Shown here piece by piece: positions 10,579 to 21,584 of a DNA stretch of 64,000 nucleotides. Location: assembly GCF_047511655.1 (NCBI RefSeq), contig NC_133394.1, positions 58,126,501 through 58,190,500 on the forward strand, written 5' to 3'. The first letter of the stretch is position 1, and the number at the start of each line of letters is the position of its first letter. Source of the DNA: Castor canadensis (taxonomy: Eukaryota; Chordata; Mammalia; Rodentia; Castoridae). The position numbers and the translations under genes were made by a program. The notes below the pieces were generated by a model, which ran no database searches, was not told the DNA's origin, and saw only the letters and a list, made by a program, of their open reading frames with translations.

Positions 10579-11812
10579 GGGGAGTTTCCAAGATGGCGAC
10601 TAGAGGGAGGAAGCAAATAGCATGTGCTCATTAAAGTAAAAATTTTCCTGAGATGCTGGGACACACTGGACAGGAAAAACCACCAAGAAGAGGCAAAACT
10701 TTGAATCCTCCACACCCCCAGCCCACACATAGCTCCCCCACATCACAGTATATGGAAAAACCAGGAGGGCTCCTGTGCTGCCAGGAAGCAGCCCCTAACC
10801 CGCTTGGCAGACCCACAGGGGACCAGATAAGTGGCACACGGTTCTCCCACAGCCACCCCCAAGAAAAACCAGCATAGCCCCCTGGACAGACTGATCTCTG
10901 CCCCGCAAAAAAAAGGACATGTAGCAAAGAGGGCAGGGCACCCTGAGCTCTGGAGTAAGGGGGAGCGGCACCTCCCCATGTAGCATGCTCTTTCTGAAGA
11001 AGACAGAGGTGGAGGGCCCCACAGAGAGCTTGGAGAGGGGAAGGCTTCCAACAGTGGCGGATGAGTGGAATGCCCTGCCACAGAGTGGGGGAAGAGCACT
11101 TCCCCACGTGAACTGTAAATAAAGGACTGCAATTGCAACAGGCAGGTAGGGCCCTACACTGGAGAAAAGAAAAGGGGCAGGCACCCAGGAGAACTCTAAA
11201 TAAACAAAGCCAGATGGACTAGGTGAGTGTGATGGCTCATCCCTGAGAACTGTAATAAATAAAGCCTGCAGCAGCAGCCAACTGACAGTAGGTGCCAGGT
11301 GAGTTGCACTCTCAAACAGAGCAGATAAAGGTTCACCAAGCTGTCTCCAGATCCAATCAGCTGGCGAGATAACCACAGAGCTACTGATTAAATACCAACA
11401 CCAACACTGAATGCTGAAAGAACAACACCACAACTACTAAGACAGAAACGGTGTGGTTTCCCTTTGCTGCAACATTGACAGAACTGCTACTCAAACACCA
11501 ACTGGATGCTGAAGAAGTAACACCAGAAACAGAACTATTAAGGCTGGAATTCTATTACATTTGAACCTGTTTTTTTTTTCCTTTTTCTCTGTCTCTCCAA
11601 TGCCTGTTTAGCTCACTGCTGATTAGTAAACTATCTCTCCCTGTTTATGTCTTTGGTTCTGTATCCTTTTTCCTTCTCCTTTCTTTTTCCCTTACCTTCC
11701 TTGCTTTCTTTCTCCTCTTACCCTTTCACTCTAGATACCATTTTTACTATTACTAGCTAGACAATACTAAATTGCACACAGTACAAGAACAGTAACAGCA
11801 GCAAGTGGAATA
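10579..11812 (+). promoter_or_regulatory. L1 5' UTR / internal promoter region
   Basis: About 1.2 kb upstream of the ORF1 start. In L1 this region carries the internal promoter. The first ~850 bases are GC-rich compared with the rest of the element. Three related gaactgtaaataaa-type words lie at 11111-11123, 11191-11204 and 11247-11263. On the - strand it is open for 212 codons (10795-11433), with other open frames at 10631-11107 and 10743-11138. A pyrimidine-rich tract follows near 11570-11730. Confidence 0.7.
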
Positions 11813-12973
11813 ATGGGAAGACAGAAAAAAGATGAAAACCAATTTTGCACCAATAATAAATTAGTAGAGGAACCAGAGGGAAATGAAAAAAGCAGAAGCC
11901 CAGATCCAGACTCCAATGAAACAAAGATAAACTATAACAAAGAATCCAAGGAAGCCCACAAAAACACTCTGAAAGAATAAATCCTGCAAGTAATCAATGA
12001 GAACTTTTAAAGAGATGATACTGGATATGGTCAACAAAAATGTACAGGAGATACTCAAGAAATACCAAAACAACAAAAATAGAGAATTTGAGAAAGCGCA
12101 AGAACAAATAAACTATAGAAGTACTGTATAAACACCACAGTGAAACAAAGAACACCATAAATAGGGAGATAAATGAACTCAGGATGAAAATAGACAGTAT
12201 TAAAGAGGACATGACCCAGGATATGGAAAACCTCAGAAAAAAGAACGAAATAGAAATGCAAAACAAAATGGAAGGCCAATCCAGCAGACTAGAACAAGCA
12301 GAAAACAGAATCTCAGAACTCAAAGATGAAATGGTAATTAAAGGAAAAATTGAACAACTACTAGACAACTCAAGACCTCTGAAAGGAACATGCAAAAATT
12401 CAATGACTCCATCAAAAGGCCAAACCTGAGATTAATGGGCATTGAAGAAGGAGAAGAGGTCTAAACAAAAGGAATTCATTATATAGTTAACAAAATAATA
12501 CAGAAAATTTCCCAAATCTAGAGAAAACTATGCCCATTTAGGTACAGGAAGCCTCCAGGACACCAAACAGACTTGACCAAAATAGAACTATCCCACTATA
12601 CATTATCATTAAAACAACAAGCAGAGAATATAGAGAAAGACTATTGAAGGCTGTAAGAGAGAAAAAACAAGTAACTTACAAAGGTAAACCCATAAAAATC
12701 ACAGCAGATTTCTCAACAGAAATATTAAAAGCAAGAAGAGCATGGGGTGAGGTCTTCTGGACACTGAATAAAAATAACTTCAACCCTAGGATACTCTACT
12801 CGGCAAAACTATCATTTAAAATAGATGTAGCAATAAAAGTCTTCCATGATAAGAAGAAAGTAAAGCAATACATGACCACAAAGCCACCTCTACAAAAGAT
12901 TCTTCAAGGGATTCTTCACACAGAAAGTGAAAGCCACCATAACCATGAAAGGACAGGCAGCACCAAACCATAG
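11813..12973 (+). pseudogene. L1 ORF1 pseudogene (RNA-binding chaperone)
   Basis: ORF1 proteins are trimeric RNA-binding chaperones of the L1 particle. The probable start is the ATG at 11813 (MGRQKK...), but this frame ends at a TAA at 11978-11980 after 55 codons. A lysine- and glutamate-rich coiled-coil part with RLEQAENRISELKDEM is read at about 12184-12429 in another frame. The RNA-recognition part, 12430-12640, has stops. The C-terminal domain is open at 12644-12973, with GKPIKITADFSTEILKARRAW and a PRILYSAKLSF motif matching the conserved family C-terminus. Frame changes and stops show it is dead. Confidence 0.85.
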
Positions 12974-13053
12974 GAGAAGAAAAAGCAAGAGAGTAGAGAG
13001 TAACACTGATTTAGCTACACACATTCAAACCCTTAAACAACTAAGACAACTAA

Positions 13054-16000
13054 ATGACAGGGATCACCACATACTTATCAATACTAACAATCAATGTTAA
13101 CAGACTTAATTCCCCCATCAAAAGACACCGTTTGACAAACTGGATTAAAAAAGATCCAACAATTTGTTGCTTACAGGAGACCCATCTCATCAATAAAAAT
13201 AAGCATAGGCCTAGGGTGAAAGGCTGGAAGAAGATTTACCAAGCCAATGGCCCCTGAAAACAGGCAGGAGTAGCAATACTTATCTCTGACAAAATAGACT
13301 TCAAACCTACACTGATAAAATAAGACAAAGAAGGACATTGCATACTAATAAACGGGGAAATACATCAAAAGGAAATAACAAAAATCAACTTATATGCACC
13401 CAACCTCAGTGCACCCAATTTCATCAAACATACACTGAAGATTCTAAAAACATATATAAATTCCAAAACAGTGGTGTGGGAGACTTTAATACCCCTTATC
13501 ACCAATAGATAGGTCATCAAAACAAAAAATCAATAAAGAAATACCAGTCCTAAAACATACCATAGACCAAAAGGACCTAGTTGATGTCTACAGAACATTT
13601 CATCCAACTTCTGCACAATATACATTTTTCTCAGCAGCCCATGGAACCTTCTCCAAAATTGATCATATCCTAGTGCACAAAGCAAGCCTCAGCAAATATA
13701 AGAAAACAGAAATAATACCATGCATTCTATCTGCTCATAATACATTAAAACTAGAGCTCAACAACAAAAATAATAACAAAAAACATGCAAGCAGCTGGAA
13801 ACTGAACAACACATTGCTCAATGATCAATGGGTCATTGATGAAATAAGAGAGGAAATTAAAAGATTCCTGGAAGTTAATGAAAATGAAAACACAGGTACC
13901 AGAACCTATGGGACACAGCAAAGGCAGTCCTGAGAGGAAAGTTTATAGCCATGAGTGTATATATTAAAAAGACAGAAAGATCTCAAATCAATGACCTAAT
14001 GTTACTTCTCAAACTCCTAGAAAAACAATAACAAGCAAATCCTAAAACAAATGGGAGAGAAATAATAAAAATAAGAGCTGAAATCAATGAAATAGAAACA
14101 AAAAAAACATGCAATGAATTAATGCAACAAAAAAGTTGGTTCTTTGAAAAAATAAACAAGATCGACAGACCCCTGGCAAACCTGACTAAAATGAGGAGAG
14201 AAAAAACTCAAATCAGTAAAATTAGGAATGGAAAAAGGGAGATAAAAGGGAGATAACAACAAACACCATGAAAGTCCAGGAAATCATCAGAGACTACTTC
14301 AGAACCTATATTCTAATAAATATAAAAGTCTTGAAGAAATGGATAGATTTCTAGATACTTACGATCATCCAATATTGAACCAAGAGGAAATTAATCACCT
14401 GAATAGGTCTTTAACACAAAATGAAATTGAAGCAGCAATCAAGAGTCTCATAAAAAAGAAAAGTCCAGAACCTGATGGATTCTCTGCTGAATTCTATCAG
14501 ACCTTTAAAGAAGAACTGCTACCAATTCTCCTTAAACTGTTCCATGAAATAGAAAGGGAAGGAACACTGCCTAATACATTTTATGAAGCCAGTATTACAC
14601 TCATCCCCAAAGTAGGCAAAGATACCTCCACAAAGAAGAACTATAGGCCAATCTCCTTAATGAACATTGATACAGAAATACTCAATAAAATGATGGCAAG
14701 CCAAATCCAACAACACATCAAAAAGATCATTCACTATGACCAAGTTGGTTTCATCCCAGGAATGCAGGGGTAGTTCAACATACACAAATCAATAAATGTA
14801 ATACAGCACATTAACAGAAGCAAAGAAAAAACCACTTGATTATCTCAATAGATGCAGAAAAAACCTTTGATAAGATCCAACACCACTTTGTGATAAAAGC
14901 TCAAAGAAAACTAGTAATAGAAGGAATGTACCTCAACATTATAAAAGCTATATATGACAAACCTACAGCCAACATTTTACTCAATGGGGAAAAACTGAAA
15001 CCATTCCCTCTAAAATCAGGAATGAGACAAGGATGCCCACTCTCCCCATTCCTATTCAACATAATATTGGAATTCCTAGCTAGACCAATAAGGCAAGAAG
15101 AAGAAATAAAAGGAATAGAAATAGGTAAAGAAACTGTCAAAATATCCTTTTTTGCAGATGACATGATCCTATCTCTTAAAGACCCAAAAAACTTTACCCC
15201 AAAACTCCTAGACACCATCAACAGCTAGAGAAAGGTGGCAGGATACAAAACCAATTTACAAAAATCATTAGCTTTTCTACACACTAATAATGAACAAAAT
15301 GAGAAACAATATATAAAACAATTCCATTTACAATAGCTTCAAAAGAATAAAATACCTAGGAATAAACTTAACAAAGGATGTGAATGACCTCTACAAGGAA
15401 AACTATAAATCCCTGAAGAAAAAGATTGAAGAAGACTATAGAAGGTGACGAGATCTCCCATATTCATGGATAGGTATAGTTAACGTAGTAAAAATGGCTA
15501 TACTACCAAAAGCAACCTACATGTTTAATGCAAATCCCATCAAAATCCCAATGACATTCATCAAAGTGATTGAAAAATTTACCCTAAAATTCATTTGGAA
15601 ACACAAGCGACTTCGAATAGCCAAGGCAATACTCAGCAAAAAGAACAATGCTGGAGGTATCACAATACCAGACTTCAAACTATATTACAAAGCAATAACA
15701 ATAAAAACAGCATGGTACAGGCACAAAAACACGTGCCACTGGACATGAAGACCACTGGAACAGAATAGAGGACCCAGATATGAATCCACACAACTACACC
15801 CAAATTATTTTTGACAAAGGCACTAAAAATATACGATAGAGAAAAGACAGCATCTTCAACAAAAACTGTTGGGAAAACTGGTTAGCAGTCTGCAAAAAAC
15901 TGAAATTAGATCTATGTTTATCACCCTGTACTAGTATTAACTCAAAATGGATCCAGGACCTTAATATCAGACCCCAAACTCTAACGTTGATACAGGAAAG

Positions 16001-16885
16001 AGTAGGAAATACCTTGGAAATAATGGGTGAAGGCAAGGACTTTCTCAGTGGAACCCCAGCAGCTCAGCAACTAAGAGAAAGAATGGACAAACAGGACCTT
16101 ATAAAACTAAAAAGACTCTGCTCAACAAAATATATGGTCTCTAAACTGAAGAGATCACCCACTGAGTGGGAGAAAATATTTGCCAGCTACACATCAGACA
16201 AAGGACTGATAACCAGAATATACAGGGAATTCAAAAAACTAAACTCTCCCAAAATTAAGAAACCAATAAAGAAACGGGGAAGTGAACTTAACAGAACTTT
16301 CTCAAAAGAAGTAATTCAAATGGCCAAAAAAAACACGTGAAAAATGCTCACTATCTCTAGCCATAAAGGAAATGCAAATCAAAACTACACTAAGATTCCA
16401 CCTCACCCCTGTTAGAATAGCTATCATTAGAAGTACCACCAAGTGTTGGTGAGGATGTGGGGTAAAAGGAACCCTTGTACACTGCTGGTGGGAATGTAAA
16501 CTAGTACAACCACTCACTCTGGAAAAAAATTTGGAGGCTTCTTAAAAATCTAAATATAGACCTGCCGTTTGATCCAGCAATACCACTCTTGGGGATATAC
16601 CCAAAAGAATGGGACACAGATTACTCCAGATGTACTTGTACATCCATGTTTATTGTAGCACTATTCACAATAGCCAAGTTATGCAAACACCCAAGATGCC
16701 CCACTAATGACGAATGGATCAAGAAAATGTGGTATTTATACACAATGGAATTTTACACAGCCGTGAAGAATGAAATCTTATCAATCGCAAGCAAATGGAT
16801 GGAACTGAAGAACATCATCCTGAGCGAAGTTAGCCAGGCCCAGAAGACCAAAAATTGTATGTTCTCCCTCATATGTGGACTTTAG
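13054..16885 (+). pseudogene. L1 ORF2 pseudogene (endonuclease-reverse transcriptase)
   Basis: ORF2 supplies the endonuclease and reverse transcriptase for L1 insertion. The N-terminal endonuclease is visible with LTINVNRLN and CCLQETHL, then GDFN and SKIDHI further on. The reverse transcriptase follows, with fingers and palm at 14339-15228 and an FADD active-site motif at 15151-15162. The C-terminal part includes CWWECK (16480-16500) and an end resembling MEFYTAVKNE at about 16745-16780, closing with TAG at 16883-16885. Breaks include TGA at 13255-13257, TAG at 14771-14773 (a Trp codon in the family), a frame change around 14774-14836, and further shifts near 15230-15490 and 15750-16590. The length matches a full ORF2. 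Confidence 0.9.
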
Positions 16886-17354
16886 ATCAAGGGCAAACAC
16901 AAGAGGATAGGACTTTGATTACATGATAAGGCGAGTGCACATAAGGGAGGTATGAGGATAGGTAGGTAACCCAAGAAAAAAAAAAGATAGCATTTGATGT
17001 CTTCAATGCAAAGGAACTAATGCAGAAACTTTAAAGCAACAGAGGCCAATAGGAGAAGGGGACTAGGAACTAGAGAAAAGGTTAGTTTGAGAAGAATCAA
17101 TTTAGAAAGTACCACATATGTACACGGAAGCAAAACTAGGAATCTCCCTATATAGCTATCCTTACCTCAACTAGCAAAAACCCCTGGTCCTTCTTATTAA
17201 TGTTTATACTCTCTTCAACAAAATTAGAGATAAGAGCAAAACTGTATCTGCTTGGAAGTGAGGGGGTGGGGGAAACAGAAGAGGCAGGGGGAATAATGAC
17301 CCAATCATTGTATGCACATATGAATAAAGAAAATTTAAAAGTAAAATAAAAAGC
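16886..17354 (+). other. L1 3' UTR with polypurine tract and polyA signal
   Basis: Non-coding tail after the ORF2 stop. A purine-only, G-rich run with several GGG or longer blocks occupies 17254-17292, as in most mammalian L1 3' UTRs. AATAAA lies at 17323-17328, followed by an A-rich end. The same tract appears as C/T-rich sequence in the antisense L1 copies downstream. Confidence 0.85.
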
Positions 17355-17367
17355 AAAGTTATTTAGA
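17355..17367 (+). repeat. 3' target-site duplication of the L1
   Basis: The second copy of aaagttatttaga, identical to 10566-10578. Confidence 0.9.
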
Positions 17368-18217
17368 AAGTTTATTTCTGTAAGTAGGTGTGCCAGTATA
17401 CATTTCTGGCTATAGAAGTGTGGTTTGCTAGAGTGCAGCAGTGTTCTTGTATGGTAAGACTTCATAGATGATAAAACATGAAGAATATGTGTGAATATAT
17501 ACAATGTGTATATATATATACTAGAAATTGACCCCAGGGCCTCATGCATGTGCTTTATCATTTATCTTCACCCCAGTCCAGGAATCAGTTTTGTAGCATG
17601 GATTATGTGAAAATGTACTTTATTTACTTAGTTTTCTGATTTACATTGTTTTAATTTGGTATACATGGATATTCCTTCTGTCGTGTATTTGATTTGCTTC
17701 TAAGAATCATGCTCATTGGTAATTGTCAAGCTATTTTATTCACATTAACTATGTACTTTCTTGATTGTTGTATATGACAACTGATTTCTTTTAGGTATAA
17801 AATTGTTTAGTTCATTAAATGCATGTTTTTCTCATACATATTTTCATGGAATTAGAGAAATGCTAGTAATTACTTACTGCCTATGCATTTTATTGGTTTT
17901 TTGCTTCCATTTTTTGTAGGACTTGCTATTTTTAAACTACATCAATAATTTTAGATTAGCTGCTACTCTTGCAGTATTGTGTGTGTGTTCTGTGAGCCAC
18001 TTGCCATGAGTTTTATGTTTGCTTTGTATTTTTAATGCCTTCAGCATCTCTTCGTGGAAAAGACTATTGTGCTACTTGGAAACAGGCTCAAAGAGATGCA
18101 GTAATTTGCTCAAGTTGAGGAAAAAACTGAGGGAATGGAGAATACTTTCCATTTCAAAACTGTGTTTAAAGCCTATCTTGTTTCTAAAATACCAGAAAAT
18201 TTCCACTATTTCCTCAC
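17368..18217. other. AT-rich stretch with a short SINE scrap
   Basis: Mostly unassigned AT-rich DNA. An antisense ID-like scrap lies at about 17525-17580 (gaccccagggcctcatgcatg and a trailing caccccagtcc). A short TA/TG tract precedes it. No gene signal. Confidence 0.45.
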
Positions 18218-18302
18218 TTAAATTTTTTTGAGACTCTCATGGTTTGAACTCAGAGCTTTATGCTTGTCAGGCAGATGCTTGAGCCATGCTACCAGCCCCA
18301 TT
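18218..18302 (-). mobile_element. ID-like SINE, antisense
   Basis: tttgaactcagagctttatgc, then cttgtcaggcag and gcttgagccatgctaccagc, is the reversed tRNA-like head typical of this genome's SINEs, with a T-rich tail on the left. Confidence 0.75.
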
Positions 18303-18735
18303 ATTTCTTAAGGAATGTTATTTTCTGTTTGGCTTTAGAGATAGTAAGTGAATGTGTGTTTGCTCTGTATAGAATCTTGGGACTGAAATGGATATGGAGT
18401 GACTTTCTGGATAGCAAGGATTATACCGAGTAATCTGTTTGATATAAGAGGATAAGTGTGTATTTGTTTGGTTCAATGACTAGAACATGGGATTAGATAA
18501 TTTTGATTCATATACACAAAACTGCTACTGGCTCTGGCTAAAATGATAAGGGAGGTTAAATATGCTTTGTTGCCAACCATTTCCTTTCTGAGATTTCCCC
18601 CATTTTCAGGAATCCATGCATTTTTGTGACATTTGTAGATTCTGCTTCTTCATGAGAAAAGTACTCCAGGGAATGAATTTGCTCTAACAACACATAGTAA
18701 TAGTTAATGGTAGATAATATTGAAATATTCATATA
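18303..18735. other. Unassigned AT-rich stretch
   Basis: No repeat or gene signal recognised; it is the left flank of the Tigger element. Confidence 0.35.
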
Positions 18736-20031
18736 CTGCACAATAATAACCTTTTGATCCACAATGGACCATGCATATTATTGTGTCCCCATGAGATTAA
18801 AGGAGATGAAAAACTGCTATAGCTTAGTGACATTGTAGTACCTATACTGTGCAACACATTGCATGTTTGTGGTGATGCTGGTATAAGTAAACCTCCTGCC
18901 TTGCCTATTTTGTAAAAGTGTAGCACATACAATTATGTGTATCACATAATAATTCATAGCAATAACAGACAAATATGTTGCTGCTTTATGCACTTACTAT
19001 TGTATACCTTAGTTAAAATGTGTCCTTTCTAGTTGTATTAAAAATAGTTTGCTGTATGCCATGCTATGCTATGTGTAGCGGCTCCACACATATTGTGTTT
19101 AGCAATGTCTCTTGGTTGCATTGTTTCTTTTGTTAGATTGTTTCACATCAAAATCTACTGCTAATGTCAACAGTAATAGGTCACCTTGACTGAATGGCTT
19201 AGAAATGAAATTAAAAATGACTAAGGACTACAAAGGTGGAAAATTGGTGATGATTACTGCACATCAGTCAGGCATGTCTCATTGCACCATAGCCTATTAT
19301 TATCCTGAAGAATAAGAATAAAGTGATTGTTCAATGTAGCAGAATGTTTAACAGGCTTAAATATTCTGCTACATCAAACATAATGAGACTAACAAAAACT
19401 GGAGAAAAGCCTACAGCAAATATGAAGAAACTTCCAATGACCTGGCACAGAAGAGTATCTTTCCTCACGCCATGAGAATCATGACCAAACCATAACATTT
19501 GTTTGTGATATTGAAAGAAATATCTATACCCAACTGTGATGTTGAATTTACTGCTACTTGTGGGTGGTTTGAATGATTCAAGAATCATTATTCATTGCAT
19601 ATGTAAAAGTGAGTGGCAAGTCTGCCAGACCATGTGAGACTGCTGAAGAATGCTTGGAAAGTAGATAAGATGATTGTGGATGAAAATTATGTGTCAGAGA
19701 AAATCTTCAATATAAATGACACCTCCGTATTTTGGAAATGAATGCCTGAAAGTTATTTGATCTATAAAGGGCCAATACAATGCCAGGTTTCAAGACATTT
19801 GTCCATCACTTCAGAGGATTTGTCAAACTTAACAAGGGTGCAGAAATCAAGGTGGTGGTGGATATGCCAAACAACTTTAAGGTAGATGTGGATGACACTG
19901 AGGAGCCGTTAGAAGTGGTTCCTGAGGAGTTGTTGGAACGGAAACAGGAAGACATAACTAAAGGAGCAAGACCAAAGGAAACTGCATAGTAATAAGGGAA
20001 GAACCCCCAAGAAATTCACAGTGAAGGGTTT

Positions 20032-20235
20032 AGAAGCAGGTTTCTTCCTCTTGCTGTTGTTGCTACTGCTCCTCTTCTTTTTCTCCTTCATCCTTTTCAT
20101 ATTCCTCTTTCTCCTTCTCCCCCTCCTTTTCCTCCTTCTTCCTTCTCCTTTTCTTTTTTTTTGCAGCATTGCAGCTTAAATCCAGGGCTTTGCTTATGCT
20201 GGGCAAGTGCTATACTGCCGAGTACCACAAGCCCA
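20032..20235 (-). mobile_element. ID-like SINE nested in Tigger, antisense
   Basis: A long C/T-rich run on the left is the reversed purine-rich tail. It is followed by the reversed tRNA-like head (tccagggctttgcttatgctg, then gggcaagtgctatactgccg). The word agtgaagggttt occurs at 20020-20031 and again at 20236-20247, an exact 12-bp target-site duplication. Tigger coding homology resumes right after the second copy. Confidence 0.88.
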
Positions 20236-20322
20236 AGTGAAGGGTTTGCAAACCTCAGTCAAAACCTTAAAACTTTGAAAACGTGGATCCCACAACTGAA
20301 AGGTCTTTATTCATAAAGAATG

Positions 20323-20655
20323 TTCATGACTGGGCATGATGGCTCATGTGTATAATCTCTGGCACTTGGGAGGGAAGCAGACATAGGAGAATTGTGGCTT
20401 GAGGCCAGCATGGAGTGTGTGAGGGGGAGAGTTAGCAATACTGTATCTCAAAGAAAAAATTGAGAGTGGATTTGCCTGTAATCCCAGCTACAAGGGAGAC
20501 AGAGGTAGAAGGATTGTAGTCCAAGGTCAGCCCTGGGCAAAATCACAAAATCTCAAAAATAACTAAAAGCAAAAATGACTGGGGCTCTGGTCCAAGTGAT
20601 AGAGCATCTGCCTGGCAAGTGTGAGACCCTGCATTCAAACCCTAGTAACTTCCCT
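20323..20655 (+). mobile_element. B1-B1-ID composite SINE nested in Tigger, sense
   Basis: Two 7SL-like monomers (gggcatgatggctcatgtg, then gcctgtaatcccagctac) are followed by a tRNA/ID-like 3' part (ggctctggtccaagtgatag, then gagcatctgcctggcaagtg). Total length is about 330 bases. This fused arrangement is the best clue to the rodent lineage. It splits the C-terminal part of the transposase relic. Confidence 0.82.
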
Positions 20656-21584
20656 TCTCCCAAACAAAGGGAAGAGATGAATCATGACTGATCATGGTTC
20701 CTCATTTTCTTACAGCAAATCTGTGATGAAAAATAGAAGGAAACAAAGCCAACGACCATGGACATATTTCTGAAAAGACTGGCACCTCCTCAGGAACAGC
20801 CTCAGGCAGGTCCTTAGGAGGGATTCCAGAAGAAGGCATGTTGTCATAGGAGACAGCTCCGTGCTTTTCACTGCCACTAAGGTCCTGCCAGTGGGACAAG
20901 ATGTGGAGGTAGATGATAGTGATATTGATGTCCTGACACTGGGTGAGCTAGGCTAATGTGTCTCTTTTCATCTCACTTTTTAACCAAAAGGATCCAAAGA
21001 ATTAAAAATGGAAAGCATCTATGGGATAAAAGTATAAAGAAAGAAAATATTTTTTGTGTAGCTGAACAATGTATGCATTTTATGCTAAATGTGATTGCAA
21101 GATTGTCAAAAATTTAAAACTTTATGAACTAAAAAGTTACAATAAGTTAAAGATAATTTATAACTGAAGAAAGAAAAATACTTTTTGTCGATGTAGCATG
21201 GCCTAAGCTTACAGTGTTGGTAATGTCTGTAGGAGTGCAGGCTTTCACATTCACTCACTGCTCTCTCACTCACCTCCATTTGTGTTAAGTCCCTGAACAG
21301 ATGTACTATTTTAAAATATCTCTTATGCCATATTTGTACTGTGTATTTTCTGTATTTAGATATAGAAATACTTATTTTTTTGTTGAAATTGCCTATGCCA
21401 TTCACAGTAACGAACTGTACAGGTTTGTAGCCTAGAAGCAATAGTCTGTGTTAGATAGTCTAGGTGTGTAGAAGGCTATCATATCATCTAGGTTCATGTA
21501 AGTGTGATGTTTGCACAGTGATGAAATTGCCTAACAATGCATTTATCAGAATATATCCCCATCATTAAGTTCTGTGGTACTGTA

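Larger units (their letters stand above)
10579..17354 (+). mobile_element. Full-length LINE-1, sense, degenerate ORFs
   Basis: A 6.8-kb non-LTR retrotransposon between perfect 13-bp target-site duplications. It begins ggggagtttccaagatggcg, typical of an L1 5' end. It contains a 5' UTR, ORF1 and ORF2 remnants, a 3' UTR with a G-rich polypurine tract, an AATAAA signal (17323-17328) and an A-rich tail. Both reading frames are broken by stops and frameshifts, so it cannot now move itself. Intact duplications suggest it is younger than the L1M, Tigger and MaLR relics nearby. Its 3' UTR matches the antisense truncated copies at 30.9, 43.4 and 60.9 kb. Confidence 0.93.
19150..20945 (+). pseudogene. 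Tigger transposase pseudogene, internally deleted
   Basis: Fragments follow the order of pogo/Tigger transposases. There is a helix-turn-helix-like start near 19200-19320, then GWFE-(stop)-FKNHYSLH at 19560-19601, and DKMIVDENY followed by IFNINDTS near 19703-19731, where the usual first catalytic Asp of the VDE motif reads Asn. MPGFK at about 19780 then joins directly to FVHHFRGF, so the region holding the other catalytic Asp residues is missing. The C-terminal part continues with LEVVPEEL (19900-19945) and FTVKGL (20014-20031). After the first SINE it resumes at 20248, and after the second with TMDIFLKRLAPPQEQPQAGP near 20755. Stops and frameshifts are frequent. The open frame 19780-19989 is only a surviving piece, not a domesticated gene. 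Confidence 0.85.
18736..21582 (+). mobile_element. Tigger DNA transposon (Tc1/mariner, pogo group), end to end
   Basis: Both termini are recognisable. The left end runs ctgcacaataat, followed by tggaccatgcatattattg and ccccatgagattaaaggag. The right end has caatgcatttatcagaatat, then ccccatcattaagttctgt and ends tactg. A TA dinucleotide flanks each end, the expected Tc1/mariner target duplication. Between the ends lie a transposase relic and a long 3' non-coding part with the tacaggtttgtagcctagaag word typical of Tigger1/MER2-type sequences. Two SINEs are nested inside. The element mobilised before the placental radiation and is long dead. Confidence 0.88.

Noticed and set aside
14339-15228. 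Open reverse transcriptase segments that could suggest an active L1
   Set aside because: A TAG at 14771-14773 and a frame change just after it split the domain, and the endonuclease part already stops at 13255-13257.
19780-19989. Intact 69-codon frame resembling a transposase C-terminus, possibly domesticated
   Set aside because: It is a fragment of the Tigger relic across a deletion joint. The flanking transposase is full of stops and SINE insertions, so it is not a functional gene.
20043-20160. Pyrimidine tract as a splice acceptor or promoter element
   Set aside because: It is the reversed purine-rich tail of an antisense SINE bounded by target-site duplications.
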